Below, piece after piece: positions 13,357-22,614 of a stretch of DNA of 31,527 nt (its first letter is position 1; each line of letters begins with the position of its first letter). Origin of the DNA: a virus; the IMG/VR virus record IMGVR_UViG_3300008050_000177, positions 1 to 31,527 of that record; one strand, 5' to 3'. The notes beneath the pieces were generated by a model that was not told where the DNA came from, did not search any database, and saw only the letters and a list, made by a program, of their open reading frames with translations. Both the position numbers and the translations under genes were made by a program.

Positions 13357-14528
13357 TATTTCCCCCTGTTAAATTCCATTTTCTCTTTGTTGCTCATGTC
13401 TTTATACTCCTTCACAACTGGCTTTTTATCCTCAACAACTTTTTTGCTTGCTCCCGGAACAATGTTTTTCATTGTGTCCATGGCCGTTGTCATATCTTGC
13501 AACGCTCCCGTTACACTTGTCAACGCCTCGGTCAATTCGTTGGTTGTGCTTTCCATTGCATCCAATCTTGAATTGATCGCCTCAACCTCTGTTTTGCCTT
13601 CCGGCTCCGGGGCCTCTGCAATTGATTCAACCGCACCCTCTGCAACCGTTACTGTTCTGCCGTCCGAAAGTGTCAATTCACCATCCTCAACCGGGGTTTC
13701 CATTGCCTCATCCGAAAATACTGCAACGCCCTCTGCAAGTTCGTCACCTTCAAAATAAACGGAACCTTCACCATCCAATGCAATACTTGCATTTTCAGTT
13801 ACTGGCTCATCGCTGTTATTCGTTATAAGGTTTGCTAACTTTTCAGTTATGCTATTTAGCGTATCGGTTACTTTTTGTAGGTTGCTCATTTCTGTTTTAT
13901 TTCCGTTTTTGTTTTTCAATACCAACGCGGCCATCTTTTTATTAAATGTAATGGCTCGTTTGTTTTCTGTTTTGGTTCCTTTTTCCTCCAATTTACCTGT
14001 TGCAAATCCTAAGTCTAAGCATTGGGTAGTGGATAGGTTGGTACTGTTTGCCATTAACTCGGCAACGTCAACCCGGTTTTCCTCACCAATAACACCAATA
14101 TAAAGGTCCAATAGTTTTGCCTCCTCTGCCTTGATCTCGTTTGCAAAATCCTGTAAATCTTCACCCGTCAACTGCCAAGGCAAACCCATTGCATCAATCC
14201 AAACCGGATGTATTACAAAGTCTGCATTTTCCGCAACCAACCTTTCCGTCCCGGCTAAAAATATCATTACCGCCGAACTGTTTACTTTGTAGCCCTTGGT
14301 AATTATTTTTTTGCCGCAATTTTTCAGCATGTCGTAAATAATACGCGCCTCACTTGTACTGCCTCCATCACTTCGGACCTCAACAATGATTTCCTCCGCT
14401 TCTTGGTTGTCGTTTAGAAAGTCTGAAAGTGTGGTTGTACTAAAAACCGGCTGTGAATCGCCCCACATTTCGGCCGCAATATCGAATTGCGCAATATCTC
14501 TATCAATAATTAATACTGGTGTTTCCAC
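13356..14528 (-). CDS. ClpP-type prohead protease fused to a scaffold domain
   Basis: Residues 1-185 form a ClpP/S14-like serine protease. VRSDGGSTSEA matches the early ClpP loop, KVNSSAVMIFLAG contains the nucleophile (Ser84 or Ser85), ADFVIHPVW carries His107, and CLDLGFA (Asp172) would be the third catalytic residue. Residues 214-390 are acidic and coiled-coil-like, as in phage scaffolds. An internal ATG at residue 214 (base 13889, MSNLQKV...) could yield free scaffold, as in lambda C/Nu3. The enzyme would mature the prohead by cutting scaffold and itself. A TAGTTTTG box lies five bases upstream of the ATG. Confidence 0.88.
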   Translation of the reverse strand: METPVLIIDRDIAQFDIAAEMWGDSQPVFSTTTLSDFLNDNQEAEEIIVEVRSDGGSTSEARIIYDMLKNCGKKIITKGYKVNSSAVMIFLAGTERLVAENADFVIHPVWIDAMGLPWQLTGEDLQDFANEIKAEEAKLLDLYIGVIGEENRVDVAELMANSTNLSTTQCLDLGFATGKLEEKGTKTENKRAITFNKKMAALVLKNKNGNKTEMSNLQKVTDTLNSITEKLANLITNNSDEPVTENASIALDGEGSVYFEGDELAEGVAVFSDEAMETPVEDGELTLSDGRTVTVAEGAVESIAEAPEPEGKTEVEAINSRLDAMESTTNELTEALTSVTGALQDMTTAMDTMKNIVPGASKKVVEDKKPVVKEYKDMSNKEKMEFNRGK

Positions 14529-14533
14529 AAATC

Positions 14534-14541
14534 CAAAACTA
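14534..14541 (-). promoter_or_regulatory. -7 box TAGTTTTG just upstream of the protease gene
   Basis: This exact TAnnTTTG match on the minus strand ends five bases before the ATG at 14528. A transcript starting at the usual distance would be leaderless or nearly so. The -33 region is not convincing. Confidence 0.4.
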
Positions 14542-14553
14542 CAACCCTTTTTA

Positions 14554-14561
14554 TATATTTG
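14554..14561 (+). promoter_or_regulatory. -7 box TATATTTG for the plus-strand RHH gene
   Basis: This exact TAnnTTTG match on the plus strand is about 30 bases upstream of the ATG at 14592. It lies back to back with the minus-strand box of the protease gene, making a divergent promoter pair. Confidence 0.45.
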
Positions 14562-14591
14562 TTAGGCTGTTCCGATAATATGCGCCCATAA

Positions 14592-14771
14592 ATGAGCAAT
14601 AAAGATAAGGACAAAAACAAGGTTTGCAATTGGCCGGAACTAAAAACGCGCGTTGATTCCGAAACAAAACAACAATTTCAGGACAAATTAAAAGAAACGG
14701 GCGAAACTCAAAGCCACGCAATGCGGCGGATGATTCGGAATTACTCAAAGGATTCTGATTCTACAAAATAG
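14592..14771 (+). CDS. ribbon-helix-helix DNA-binding protein, 59 aa
   Basis: ATG at 14592 opens a 59-codon plus-strand frame. After a lysine-rich start, the segment KTRVDSETKQQFQDKLKETG (residues 18-37) and then QSHAMRRMIRNYSK fit an Arc/CopG ribbon-helix-helix: beta strand, helix A, turn, helix B. The phage early region has its own helix-turn-helix gene, so this may be a late or accessory regulator. It lies within the otherwise minus-strand late operon, between tail fibre and protease genes. It has its own promoter box and its 3' end overlaps the minus-strand gene at 14741-14902 by 31 bases. Its operator may be the divergent promoter region at 14530-14590. Confidence 0.7.
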   Translation: MSNKDKDKNKVCNWPELKTRVDSETKQQFQDKLKETGETQSHAMRRMIRNYSKDSDSTK

Positions 14772-14902
14772 CCGTTTTCATCTTCGCCGGCTGCATACCA
14801 AAATATTGTGTTTTCCATGTCGCAACCTCTATACATTGCTTCGCCTGCGTTGTAGGCATCGCGCTCTAATTCAGAATCAAAGTAAAGTTTAGTAGTAGCC
14901 AT
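14741..14902 (-). CDS. small acidic hypothetical protein, 53 aa
   Basis: ATG at 14902 lies inside the last codons of the tail fibre gene (14-base overlap) and the frame runs 53 codons to TAA. The product is acidic, with SELERDAYNAGEAMYRGC and IFWYAAGEDENGYF. No family was recognised. Its start overlap is of the type used throughout this genome. Its 3' end is antisense to the end of the RHH gene. It may be a tail-fibre companion such as a chaperone or an unrelated small gene. Confidence 0.52.
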   Translation of the reverse strand: MATTKLYFDSELERDAYNAGEAMYRGCDMENTIFWYAAGEDENGYFVESESFE

Positions 14903-16466
14903 AGTAATCGTTCATTTCTGCCTCAATGTATGCTTGTTGCTCTGTTCCGTTATTGATATAAATTATCATATCGCCAATATCGCTGCCGACATCGCACCAC
15001 TCGAAAATTTCCGGTATCGCACTTATCCATTGTATATGTCCGGACCAATCAATTTCCTTTATGGTAACAATACATTCGTTGTTAAGCGTTGCCGTACCTA
15101 ATGCCCCGGCCTGCTCCGGTGAAATTTCCGAGCCGTTAACCTTTGTCGTGGGTGTTCCTGAACTTGTGGATGTTGCCAATGTTGACGTTTCATTATCGTC
15201 TGACATTCCAATACGTGGGTTGGCATCTTTGGAAACTATATAATAGTAACGACCTGCGTGGGCCCCTCCTAACGGTTTATAACTGGCGTAAACGGTCCCG
15301 GATTCTCCTTGCATGAATGCGTAAAATCGCATTGCTTGCGTTGTGCTTACTATTTCAGCAACCGGGTTGCTGTTTGAATCAGTTAGCAATGTGCCGGAAC
15401 TTACCAATTTAGGTTGATAGGCTGCCGTTGTTTGGAAATCATCATGTCCCAACCCTGCTTGGTCATATCTACGGGTAACCAATCCATCATTTGCCCCTGT
15501 CCATGTTGTAAGTGTTCCGTCTGTTATTTCATCGGCTGTAAAATCAGCCGTTGCATTGTCTGAACTCCTACGAATGTTTACGATCGGTAACGCTGCATAA
15601 TTTGTTGAAAGTAGCCTAAAACTTGTGGCCTTGTTCGGCTCGTCAATTAGACCGTCCAATAAATAACCTGTTGCTGTTAATGTCGCCCCGTCTATATCAT
15701 AACCTGTTGAGGTTGCTTCGTTCGCGCCTCCGTAAACTGTAACGGCTCCAACTGCTCCAACCGTCCAAACGTAGGTGTTTGAGGCTTGTGTTATTAATTG
15801 GTAGCCTCCGGGCGTTGGTAACCAAAATCTGTAACTGGTAGGCGTTCCTGAACTTGTGATTGTAATGGTTACAGAATCGCCAAAATCCGGCGTTGAATCA
15901 CTCAACGCAACCGATACTGTAAGGCCGGCGGCTCCGCATGTTGCCGCTGTAAACATAAACCCGGAACCGTTCGGCAAATAGTCTGCCAATACTGTGGTTG
16001 TTCCGTCACTATCCAACATTTTTGCTTGGTCCAATGTAATGGTCCCCTCTGCTTCAACCGTATCTGACCAAGTAGGGGTTGCATTATTTCTAACCGCAGC
16101 ATCTGCAACAACGGATGGATTTGCAGCCGTTCCAACGTCCGCGCCTGCACTATCATGAATTTGTTGGTCGTGTGTCCCCTCTGCAACCGTTTCGTCTGAA
16201 ATGTCAACGCCGTTTACTTCGTTTGTTGTATTCGACACAATGGATGGATTTGCAGCCGTTCCAATTGTGTTGTTGGCTGTATCTTTTATCAATTGGTTGT
16301 TGGTGCTACCGCTTGGAACTGTTCCTATTGTTGTCCCGTTGATCTGCTCGGTAACGTCCCCGGCTGAAACTGTACAATTAGTCAAAATTGCCGTAATGGT
16401 CGGCTTTGCTTCCAACGTAACAACAATGCTTGGTTTAGCTTCTAAAGTTACCGTTATACTTGCCAT
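14889..16466 (-). CDS. tail fibre / receptor-binding protein with arabinofuranosidase-like domain
   Basis: The 525-residue protein begins with a duplicated VTLEAKP motif (residues 5-24). A Ser/Thr/Asn-rich stalk follows with two copies of an IGTAANPS-type unit about 43 residues apart. From about residue 275 to 385 comes a module with FRLLSTNYAALPIVNIRRSS, WTGANDGLVTRRYDQAG and YQPKLVSSG. That module resembles the alpha-L-arabinofuranosidase B catalytic/lectin-like domain often used in phage and prophage surface proteins. This suggests binding or cutting of host glycans. It lies right after the tape measure and a small beta-sandwich protein and before the capsid genes. Confidence 0.75.
   Translation of the reverse strand: MASITVTLEAKPSIVVTLEAKPTITAILTNCTVSAGDVTEQINGTTIGTVPSGSTNNQLIKDTANNTIGTAANPSIVSNTTNEVNGVDISDETVAEGTHDQQIHDSAGADVGTAANPSVVADAAVRNNATPTWSDTVEAEGTITLDQAKMLDSDGTTTVLADYLPNGSGFMFTAATCGAAGLTVSVALSDSTPDFGDSVTITITSSGTPTSYRFWLPTPGGYQLITQASNTYVWTVGAVGAVTVYGGANEATSTGYDIDGATLTATGYLLDGLIDEPNKATSFRLLSTNYAALPIVNIRRSSDNATADFTADEITDGTLTTWTGANDGLVTRRYDQAGLGHDDFQTTAAYQPKLVSSGTLLTDSNSNPVAEIVSTTQAMRFYAFMQGESGTVYASYKPLGGAHAGRYYYIVSKDANPRIGMSDDNETSTLATSTSSGTPTTKVNGSEISPEQAGALGTATLNNECIVTIKEIDWSGHIQWISAIPEIFEWCDVGSDIGDMIIYINNGTEQQAYIEAEMNDYYGYY
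16113..16264. repeat. in-frame direct repeat in the tail fibre gene
   Basis: An identical 23-base sequence occurs at 16113-16135 and 16242-16264, 129 bases (43 codons) apart, and encodes the G-T-A-A-N-P-S stretch in both copies. It marks an internal duplication of the fibre stalk unit and could support unit gain or loss by recombination. Confidence 0.75.
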
Positions 16467-16467
16467 T

Positions 16468-16836
16468 TTACAGACCCCCGTAATTTACAACTTCAACATT
16501 AAAAAGGTGTGTTTTGCCCATTGGTTTGTAACCGTCAACAAAATCTGCATCCGTTATATTTATGTGCCATGTCAAATAAACCTTCCCGGCCGGCCAATCC
16601 TTGCTGTGCTTTTCCTGTACTTCAAAACTAAAAACCCCGTCCCCGGCTTCTGTTGTTACCGCGTCCCAATCTGTTGGTGCTGTTTTTCGGAATTTTAGTA
16701 ATGTGTCGCCGTTCTCATGTTCTAAAATATACCGTACCTCATCAATTGACGCATGAGGAATTGCAACGCTTACGCTGTCAACGTGTGAAACTGTGACCAA
16801 TTCGGCCTGTCCGGTGTAAAGTGTTGTTGCTGCCAT
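16468..16836 (-). CDS. small tail-associated beta-sandwich protein, 122 aa
   Basis: The product is beta-rich and resembles the N-terminal domain of Bacteroidota phage appendage proteins. The charged segment IDEVRYILEHENGDTLLKF is followed by a long loop and a strand-rich half with WPAGKVYLTWHINITDADF. It is encoded between the tape measure and the tail fibre with almost no spacing, so a baseplate or fibre-attachment role is likely. Not a confident family assignment. Confidence 0.6.
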   Translation of the reverse strand: MAATTLYTGQAELVTVSHVDSVSVAIPHASIDEVRYILEHENGDTLLKFRKTAPTDWDAVTTEAGDGVFSFEVQEKHSKDWPAGKVYLTWHINITDADFVDGYKPMGKTHLFNVEVVNYGGL

Positions 16837-16844
16837 TTGTTCTT

Positions 16845-19481
16845 TTAATTTAAATCTGAATTAACTTTTACAACCCTCTGTTGGTTATTAACTCGGTTTA
16901 TGTCTGTAACTTTTACAATGGGTGCCGGTTGTTCTGCCAATGCTTCTGTCATTGCTTCGCTCAAATCCCTCTTGCTCAACCCTCCATTATTTGTTGCACT
17001 TCTTGCTGCAAAGGTAGAAGAACCTCCTAAAATTCCCCCGGCTGCCATGAAATTGCTATTGCCTGTAAATAGGTTTTTGCCTCCTCCGGCCTCGTTTAGA
17101 TTGCTTGCAATTTGTCGTAATTGTGGGTTTTGATATACGCCTTTTGTTAGTACAATCTCATTGCCCTCTGCCTCATAACCTCCGGCTCCATCAACTGTTA
17201 TTGGTATGCCTCCCTGTGCATGGCTTGGCCCCTGTAAAATTCCCCCTTCTGCAAATTTTTGGTTTTTAATGTTTGCTACTTGTGCAAGCCCAAACGCAAC
17301 CGCTGCCGCCGCTGCTATTGGCCCCAATGCAACACCAACTATTGGAACCGCTGAACCTGCACTATATGCCGCAATTGCCGCTTGGAATGTTTGAATAATT
17401 GCCGATGCAATGGCAAACCCTTTTGCCGTTTCCCTTGCTTTTTTTGTCTGTTCTGCAATCTCCTCCTCTGTTTTGCCGGCTGCTCTTAATTGTTCTTCTG
17501 TTGCTTTTATATTGGATTCAATGACTGCCCTTATTGAATCTAATACATCAATAGTTGTGCTAATTGTCGCGTTCCTTGCTTCTATTTCATCCTTTGCAGT
17601 CTCTTTGTTTTTCTCTGCAACTTCGTCTGCATGTGCTTTTAATTGGTCTGTCTTTTGCCTGTCTAATTCAACAATTTGCGCGTCAACCTCCGCCTTGTCT
17701 GTCAACAATTGGGTCTGCCTTTCCTCATCTACAACGCCCAAATCATCAATGCTTGCTTGGTATGCGTTGGCTTCCATGTCCAACAACTGTTGCTTTGCAA
17801 GTAGTAATTCCTCATCTATTGCAAGCAATGCAATTGCTCGGGCCCCCTCATCTTCAACCTCACTTCTTATTTTAACCCTTGCGGCCTCGGCTTGGTCCTC
17901 GTAACCTTTTAGCTTTTCATCTAAAATTGCATCCTGTTCTGCTCTGTGAATCTCCAACAATTCTTGGCTCAAAAACCTTTCAACCTCAACCTCTGCAACC
18001 CCGGCGGCCTTTAACTCATCTGCTTTACTTAATGCCTCCGCTTTTCGCTGCTCTAATTCGGTCATTTGTTCATGCTTGAACTGGTCCCGGATTTTTTTGC
18101 TATCCTCCGCTGCCTTGGCCTCTGCCTTGGCCTCCTCCTCTGTCAACTTTCGTTTTTCGTTTTCACGTTTTACCAATTGTGCATGCTCCTGTTTAACAAT
18201 GCTATTTTCTTTGGCTTTTAATGTCCTCATCTTTTTGAGGTTTGCCGCTTCGATCTCTCCAAGTTTTACCCTTTCCTCTGCTAACCTGTTCTCATCCTCC
18301 TCTAAATTTTCGCCCAACTCCAATTGCTCCTCCGTTATCCGCACCCGTTCGCGCTGCAATGCCAACTGCTTTTGCATTAGGTCGGTCTGTATTTCGGTTG
18401 CTTTCTTGATCGCTTCGCCTCGTTCTGCAAATGTCTTTGTTTCATCTTCTGCCAATAGTTGCAACTCTGCAACCTCTGCTTTTCTGCCTGCCTGCTCAAT
18501 TTTCAACGCTCGTTCCGAATCAACTAATTTTTGCATTTGCTTTTCCAATGCAACGGCCGCTTTTGTTTCGTTTACAATTTCCTCTCCTATGTCCTTAAAT
18601 GCTCCGGCCGCTGTTTCTGCTGCTCCTGAAACGTCCCCTGAAAATAGCGTTGTAATGGCCTCGCCCAATATGCTCAACCTGTCCGTTACAACTGATAACG
18701 TGGCCTTGAATCCGGCCATTACTCTATTGGTTAACTCAACACCTCTTTTGGTTTGTGTTAGAAATGTGACCAAGGCACCCAACGCAACAACTACTAACCC
18801 AATCCCGGTTGCTGCTAATGCTATTTTAAAAATCCTCAACGCCTTTGTCCCGGCACCTGTTGCAACATTGCTTGCTTTTTGGGCCGCTGCCATTGCTGCC
18901 AATCCCTCTTTCTGCTTTTTCAAGGTGTTAACAACGCCCCCAACATTTACGCCCATTATATTTAGGCTACCGGCTGCCGACATAATCGCCTCGTCATAAT
19001 TACCGACATTGCGCCGATTATCTCCAACTGCCTTTTCGTTTTCTTTTAACTTGTCGGTTGTTGCCTTTATCTTGGCACCTAATGCTTTGCCTGCCTTGGT
19101 GTTTTCCCGTTGCTCCTTGCTCAACGCGTTATATTCCTTTGTCATTAATGACAATGAGGCCCTCAATTGGTCATTGGAACCCTTCGCGGCCTCAACAACA
19201 ATTTTGTTGTTGGTGTATTCTTTATTGGCCTCCCGGACCCCTTTGTTGGCCTCGGTTGTTTGCTTCTTTAGTTCGGTTTGCTTCTTTGCGTATTGGTCCG
19301 CGTTGACTGCTCCGACCTTATGCAATGCGTTCAACTCCTTTTGGTCCAACTTTAATTTGTTGACTTCTTTTTGATATTCGGCCGCTGTTGTCTTTGCCGT
19401 TTCCATTGCCTTTTTGGCCGCGTCAATGTCCTCTGCCTTAATGTCAATGTCAACAACAACTTTTTTACTGCTATCTGCCAT
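16845..19481 (-). CDS. tape measure protein
   Basis: This 878-residue protein is the longest in the window. The N-terminal 160 residues are a long Lys/Glu/Ala coiled coil. Residues 217-241 (IFKIALAATGIGLVVVALGALVTFL) form a membrane-like helix, then more coiled coil (300-690) rich in E/K/A/R. A hydrophobic Ala/Gly-rich region follows near residues 700-755, then a glycine-rich C-terminus (FAEGGILQGPSHAQGG), typical of tape measures. At about 0.15 nm per residue it would give a tail of roughly 130 nm, consistent with a siphovirus. It follows the 814-aa tail-tip protein and precedes the fibre-associated genes. Confidence 0.93.
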   Translation of the reverse strand: MADSSKKVVVDIDIKAEDIDAAKKAMETAKTTAAEYQKEVNKLKLDQKELNALHKVGAVNADQYAKKQTELKKQTTEANKGVREANKEYTNNKIVVEAAKGSNDQLRASLSLMTKEYNALSKEQRENTKAGKALGAKIKATTDKLKENEKAVGDNRRNVGNYDEAIMSAAGSLNIMGVNVGGVVNTLKKQKEGLAAMAAAQKASNVATGAGTKALRIFKIALAATGIGLVVVALGALVTFLTQTKRGVELTNRVMAGFKATLSVVTDRLSILGEAITTLFSGDVSGAAETAAGAFKDIGEEIVNETKAAVALEKQMQKLVDSERALKIEQAGRKAEVAELQLLAEDETKTFAERGEAIKKATEIQTDLMQKQLALQRERVRITEEQLELGENLEEDENRLAEERVKLGEIEAANLKKMRTLKAKENSIVKQEHAQLVKRENEKRKLTEEEAKAEAKAAEDSKKIRDQFKHEQMTELEQRKAEALSKADELKAAGVAEVEVERFLSQELLEIHRAEQDAILDEKLKGYEDQAEAARVKIRSEVEDEGARAIALLAIDEELLLAKQQLLDMEANAYQASIDDLGVVDEERQTQLLTDKAEVDAQIVELDRQKTDQLKAHADEVAEKNKETAKDEIEARNATISTTIDVLDSIRAVIESNIKATEEQLRAAGKTEEEIAEQTKKARETAKGFAIASAIIQTFQAAIAAYSAGSAVPIVGVALGPIAAAAAVAFGLAQVANIKNQKFAEGGILQGPSHAQGGIPITVDGAGGYEAEGNEIVLTKGVYQNPQLRQIASNLNEAGGGKNLFTGNSNFMAAGGILGGSSTFAARSATNNGGLSKRDLSEAMTEALAEQPAPIVKVTDINRVNNQQRVVKVNSDLN

Positions 19482-19483
19482 GC

Positions 19484-21928
19484 CTATGGTAATTTTATCA
19501 ATTCAACCTCTGTGCTGTCAACCTCGTTAACTTTGTATTGCTCCACAAATGAAAGGTAAAAATAGCAACCGAAATACTCAACCCATTTTGGTTTGCGAAA
19601 ATCAAGTTGGTTTATGTCTGCCGCTGATAATCTCATTAAACAACGGACCATTTGCGGTTGCTGAATTATCCAAGATATACTAACCCAATACTCTGCAACC
19701 AACGCGTCCCAAGTTGCCGAACTATAAACCAACTCTGCAACTTGTGTTTCTGTTGTTTCGTCAAATAACGTAATTGCATTATCAGCATCCGTTGAAATTT
19801 CAATATTTCCTACCCTTGGTTTTGCGTCCTTGTTTGTATATGCTGCAATTACCCTAACATTCCCCTCTGTTATTAGATCATCGTCAGACACCGTTGCATA
19901 AACAAACCCCGTTTCCGTTGTGTATGTCGGCAATTCTTTAATTCTCACGCATTTGGTGCCAATCACTTCGTCAATTAATACGTCACTCCCGTTTGTTGGC
20001 CTGCTTGTGTCCCCGTTGATATATGTCACTCCGTCCGTATCGTAAAAAATCAACGTGTCCCCTTCTGATTTGTCGCCAAGGTTTGAAACGTTCACATAGG
20101 TTTGACTGAACTTATCAACCATAACCCCGGCCCGTAGTTTTCCGGCTGTAATTGCTTGGTAGTGAAAATCCCCCTCCAATTGGAAACTGGTATCTGAGGT
20201 AATACTACCAATAATAAAAACCCTTTCTTCTGCCCAAAAATCAAGGTCCGGGTAGAACCCGTCACCCTCCATTAAAAACGCGTCCAAATCATACAAATAA
20301 ACACCCATTCCAATACGTAATGATGTGGCCCCGGCTGCAACGGTAACTGTTCCTTCTGTTGTTATAGCTGTAATTGCCAACTCCTCCCTCGTCACTATTT
20401 CCGCGTAATTACTATCAATGTCGCTTCTATTTATCAACGCTTTTTCAATGCTATTGTCAAACGTTAACCCCCTTGCAACCAAGCTAAAAGGTGCTTTGTA
20501 AATTGTGGTTGTGCCGCTTTCAATATGCGTATTTTCAACGGTTGACTTTCCAAGGTCCGGCGTTGCTTTTAAAAACTCATCATCCGTATTAGTGGTATAT
20601 TCTAAGATGTTGGAATTTTTATAATCTCCATATTCAAAAACATGAACCGGGCTGTCTGTAATGTCTAATTTATCACTCCAATCTTCAATGGTGTTTGCCC
20701 TAATTTCATCAAATGCTGAAATCCTAACTGATTTATCATAACTGTTTGTTTCAATGATCGCACAAAACGCGTTAACTACATATTTCAACAAATCCGTTTG
20801 TTTCATGTCCGGTAAATTCTCGGCCATATTCCATTGAGATGACCGGGCAAACTCTTTTGAAACTTCAATGCTCTCTAAATATCCATCGTCAACTGTCATG
20901 TCTAACGAATAAAGGCCGGTTGCATTCCAAATTATCTTGATCGGGTTGCCGGTGTCGTGAATCTCAAAAGTTGCTTCAACTGTAAAGGTTCCGGTACTTG
21001 ATGGGCTGATTGTCGCAATATCAACTGAGGTATTGGTTGTAAATGCTCTAAACTCAAATTCGTTAAATGTTCCCAACGAATTTACGGTATATGTAATGCT
21101 TATGTTGAACGTTTGCGAAACAACATTTTCTGCCAACTCATACTGGTTTAATGTTGTATCAACGTTTCCCCCGTTATCGTAATACGGGGCAACAATTGGT
21201 AAAAAATCGAGGTTTACAGAAATGGGGGCATAGGTGACCGGACCCAACCGGACCCTAAATTTTTTATCCTCTGTCCACTCCTCGGAATGGATAACCGTAT
21301 TATTTGTAAATGGCAAAACCATTGTTTGGTAGTCGGTAAAATCCTCCAACTCATTGGTCAACGTATAACCAATATCTGTGAACATTTGTCGAATTAACTT
21401 ATAGACAAATGCGGCCGGATAGAAATAATACCAATGTGGGTTGCCGTTTACTTCGTTATGCAATAAGCCGTTATCAATATCCGGGTAAATATATCCATCT
21501 GAATAAGTGTTGAATCTGTCACCTTGCACAATGGTTTGGTTGTGCATGTGGTCCAATGTTCTTAGGTTCAAATCCTGCAAGTCTAACCCTTTCAAAAGTT
21601 CGGTCCAATTTGCGTTTCCTGCTTTTACTACAACCTCAAAACTATCTGCAACGCTCTTTAATTCTGCAAAACCATATACAACCAAGGCCCCGTTAATTTG
21701 AACCCATGCAACCAACCTTTCCCAACGCTTGCTGTTGTTCGCGTTTAACTCTATTGCATGGCCGAAAATATCCCGGTTTGTTGCTGTGTTCGGTAACTTA
21801 AATGTATTACTATAAAATCCTTGCCTGCTTTGTATATCGGACAACCGATTTACTGCATAGGACATGGCAACAACCTCCTCTTTGGATAGTTCGGCCTCTT
21901 TATAATCTATGAATAAACGCGCCTGCAT
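19484..21928 (-). CDS. large tail-tip / baseplate-type structural protein, 814 aa
   Basis: The N-terminal region carries a conserved motif of Bacteroidota phage tail proteins: SRQGFYSNTFKLPNTATNRDIFGH (residues about 34-57, shortened here). Next come a beta-rich domain and segments such as AENLPDMKQTDLLKYVVNAF. The middle includes a TFEIHDTGN-type beta-sandwich and the end a YFGCYFYLSFVEQYKV segment. It is likely a hub or tip protein that meets the tape measure, which follows directly. The ATG overlaps the stop of the 228-aa gene (TAATG). The function within the tip is inferred. Confidence 0.7.
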   Translation of the reverse strand: MQARLFIDYKEAELSKEEVVAMSYAVNRLSDIQSRQGFYSNTFKLPNTATNRDIFGHAIELNANNSKRWERLVAWVQINGALVVYGFAELKSVADSFEVVVKAGNANWTELLKGLDLQDLNLRTLDHMHNQTIVQGDRFNTYSDGYIYPDIDNGLLHNEVNGNPHWYYFYPAAFVYKLIRQMFTDIGYTLTNELEDFTDYQTMVLPFTNNTVIHSEEWTEDKKFRVRLGPVTYAPISVNLDFLPIVAPYYDNGGNVDTTLNQYELAENVVSQTFNISITYTVNSLGTFNEFEFRAFTTNTSVDIATISPSSTGTFTVEATFEIHDTGNPIKIIWNATGLYSLDMTVDDGYLESIEVSKEFARSSQWNMAENLPDMKQTDLLKYVVNAFCAIIETNSYDKSVRISAFDEIRANTIEDWSDKLDITDSPVHVFEYGDYKNSNILEYTTNTDDEFLKATPDLGKSTVENTHIESGTTTIYKAPFSLVARGLTFDNSIEKALINRSDIDSNYAEIVTREELAITAITTEGTVTVAAGATSLRIGMGVYLYDLDAFLMEGDGFYPDLDFWAEERVFIIGSITSDTSFQLEGDFHYQAITAGKLRAGVMVDKFSQTYVNVSNLGDKSEGDTLIFYDTDGVTYINGDTSRPTNGSDVLIDEVIGTKCVRIKELPTYTTETGFVYATVSDDDLITEGNVRVIAAYTNKDAKPRVGNIEISTDADNAITLFDETTETQVAELVYSSATWDALVAEYWVSISWIIQQPQMVRCLMRLSAADINQLDFRKPKWVEYFGCYFYLSFVEQYKVNEVDSTEVELIKLP

Positions 21929-22614
21929 TACTGGGTTTGAATTATATCTTCTGTTGCGTAGCGGAACTCAAACTCATACGCCCCGTATGGCTCGTATGTT
22001 TTCACCCTTTTAAACGTGGATGGGTTTATTATAATTGGCTCGTATGCGTTGCCCCCTGTCCATAAATAAACCTGTATTGATTTGTGCAAGTCTGCCAAAA
22101 ACTCAATATGTGCCGGCGGAATGTTTCCCGTTGATGCAATAACGCCTTGGTGTATTTCGTCTTTTCTGTGCCAACGTTTCTGTCCATCCGGCTTTATAAA
22201 ACTTGCTGCATTTCCTTTATCCTGAAAGGTTTGTTGCTTTCCGCTGAATAGGTATGATTCCCAACCCCCTGACGGGTCCAACCAAACGAGGTTGGCCGTA
22301 TGACAAAAATCAACTATCCAAGGCGTTGCCGTTAGTTCCTGTACGTTTATTGTAATTATTCCACTATCAACCAACGTTCCTGTCAAAAACTCATATTTCT
22401 TAATTCCAAATGTACTGGTGCCGCTTGTTCCTTGTGGCGGTTTGAATGTAAAAGATGGAAAATAAAAGGTCGGAAACAAAATTGATAATTGCTCTTTATT
22501 AAACCAACTCGGAACTGTTCCGGTGTACTCGTAATGATGCGTTGAATCGAACGGCTCCAACTCGTCCACAATATGCCCCATGTCGAACACTTTATAAAAT
22601 CTGTTTAAACTCAT
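21928..22614 (-). CDS. tail structural protein, 228 aa
   Basis: The product is beta-rich with many aromatics (LFPTFYFPSFTFKPPQG, WLDPSGGWESYLFSGKQ). Its last third contains IIINPSTFKRVKTYEPYGAYEFEFRYA, a pattern seen in Bacteroidota phage distal-tail proteins. Both ends overlap neighbours by TAATG, so it is coupled to the 258-aa protein and the tail-tip protein. A distal tail or tip-connecting role is likely, but no precise family could be named. Confidence 0.6.
   Translation of the reverse strand: MSLNRFYKVFDMGHIVDELEPFDSTHHYEYTGTVPSWFNKEQLSILFPTFYFPSFTFKPPQGTSGTSTFGIKKYEFLTGTLVDSGIITINVQELTATPWIVDFCHTANLVWLDPSGGWESYLFSGKQQTFQDKGNAASFIKPDGQKRWHRKDEIHQGVIASTGNIPPAHIEFLADLHKSIQVYLWTGGNAYEPIIINPSTFKRVKTYEPYGAYEFEFRYATEDIIQTQ

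Noticed and set aside
18076-18999. Long plus-strand frame (about 307 codons) opposite the tape measure
   Set aside because: It is the antisense shadow of a low-complexity coiled-coil gene, with Ser/Ala-rich composition and no domain.
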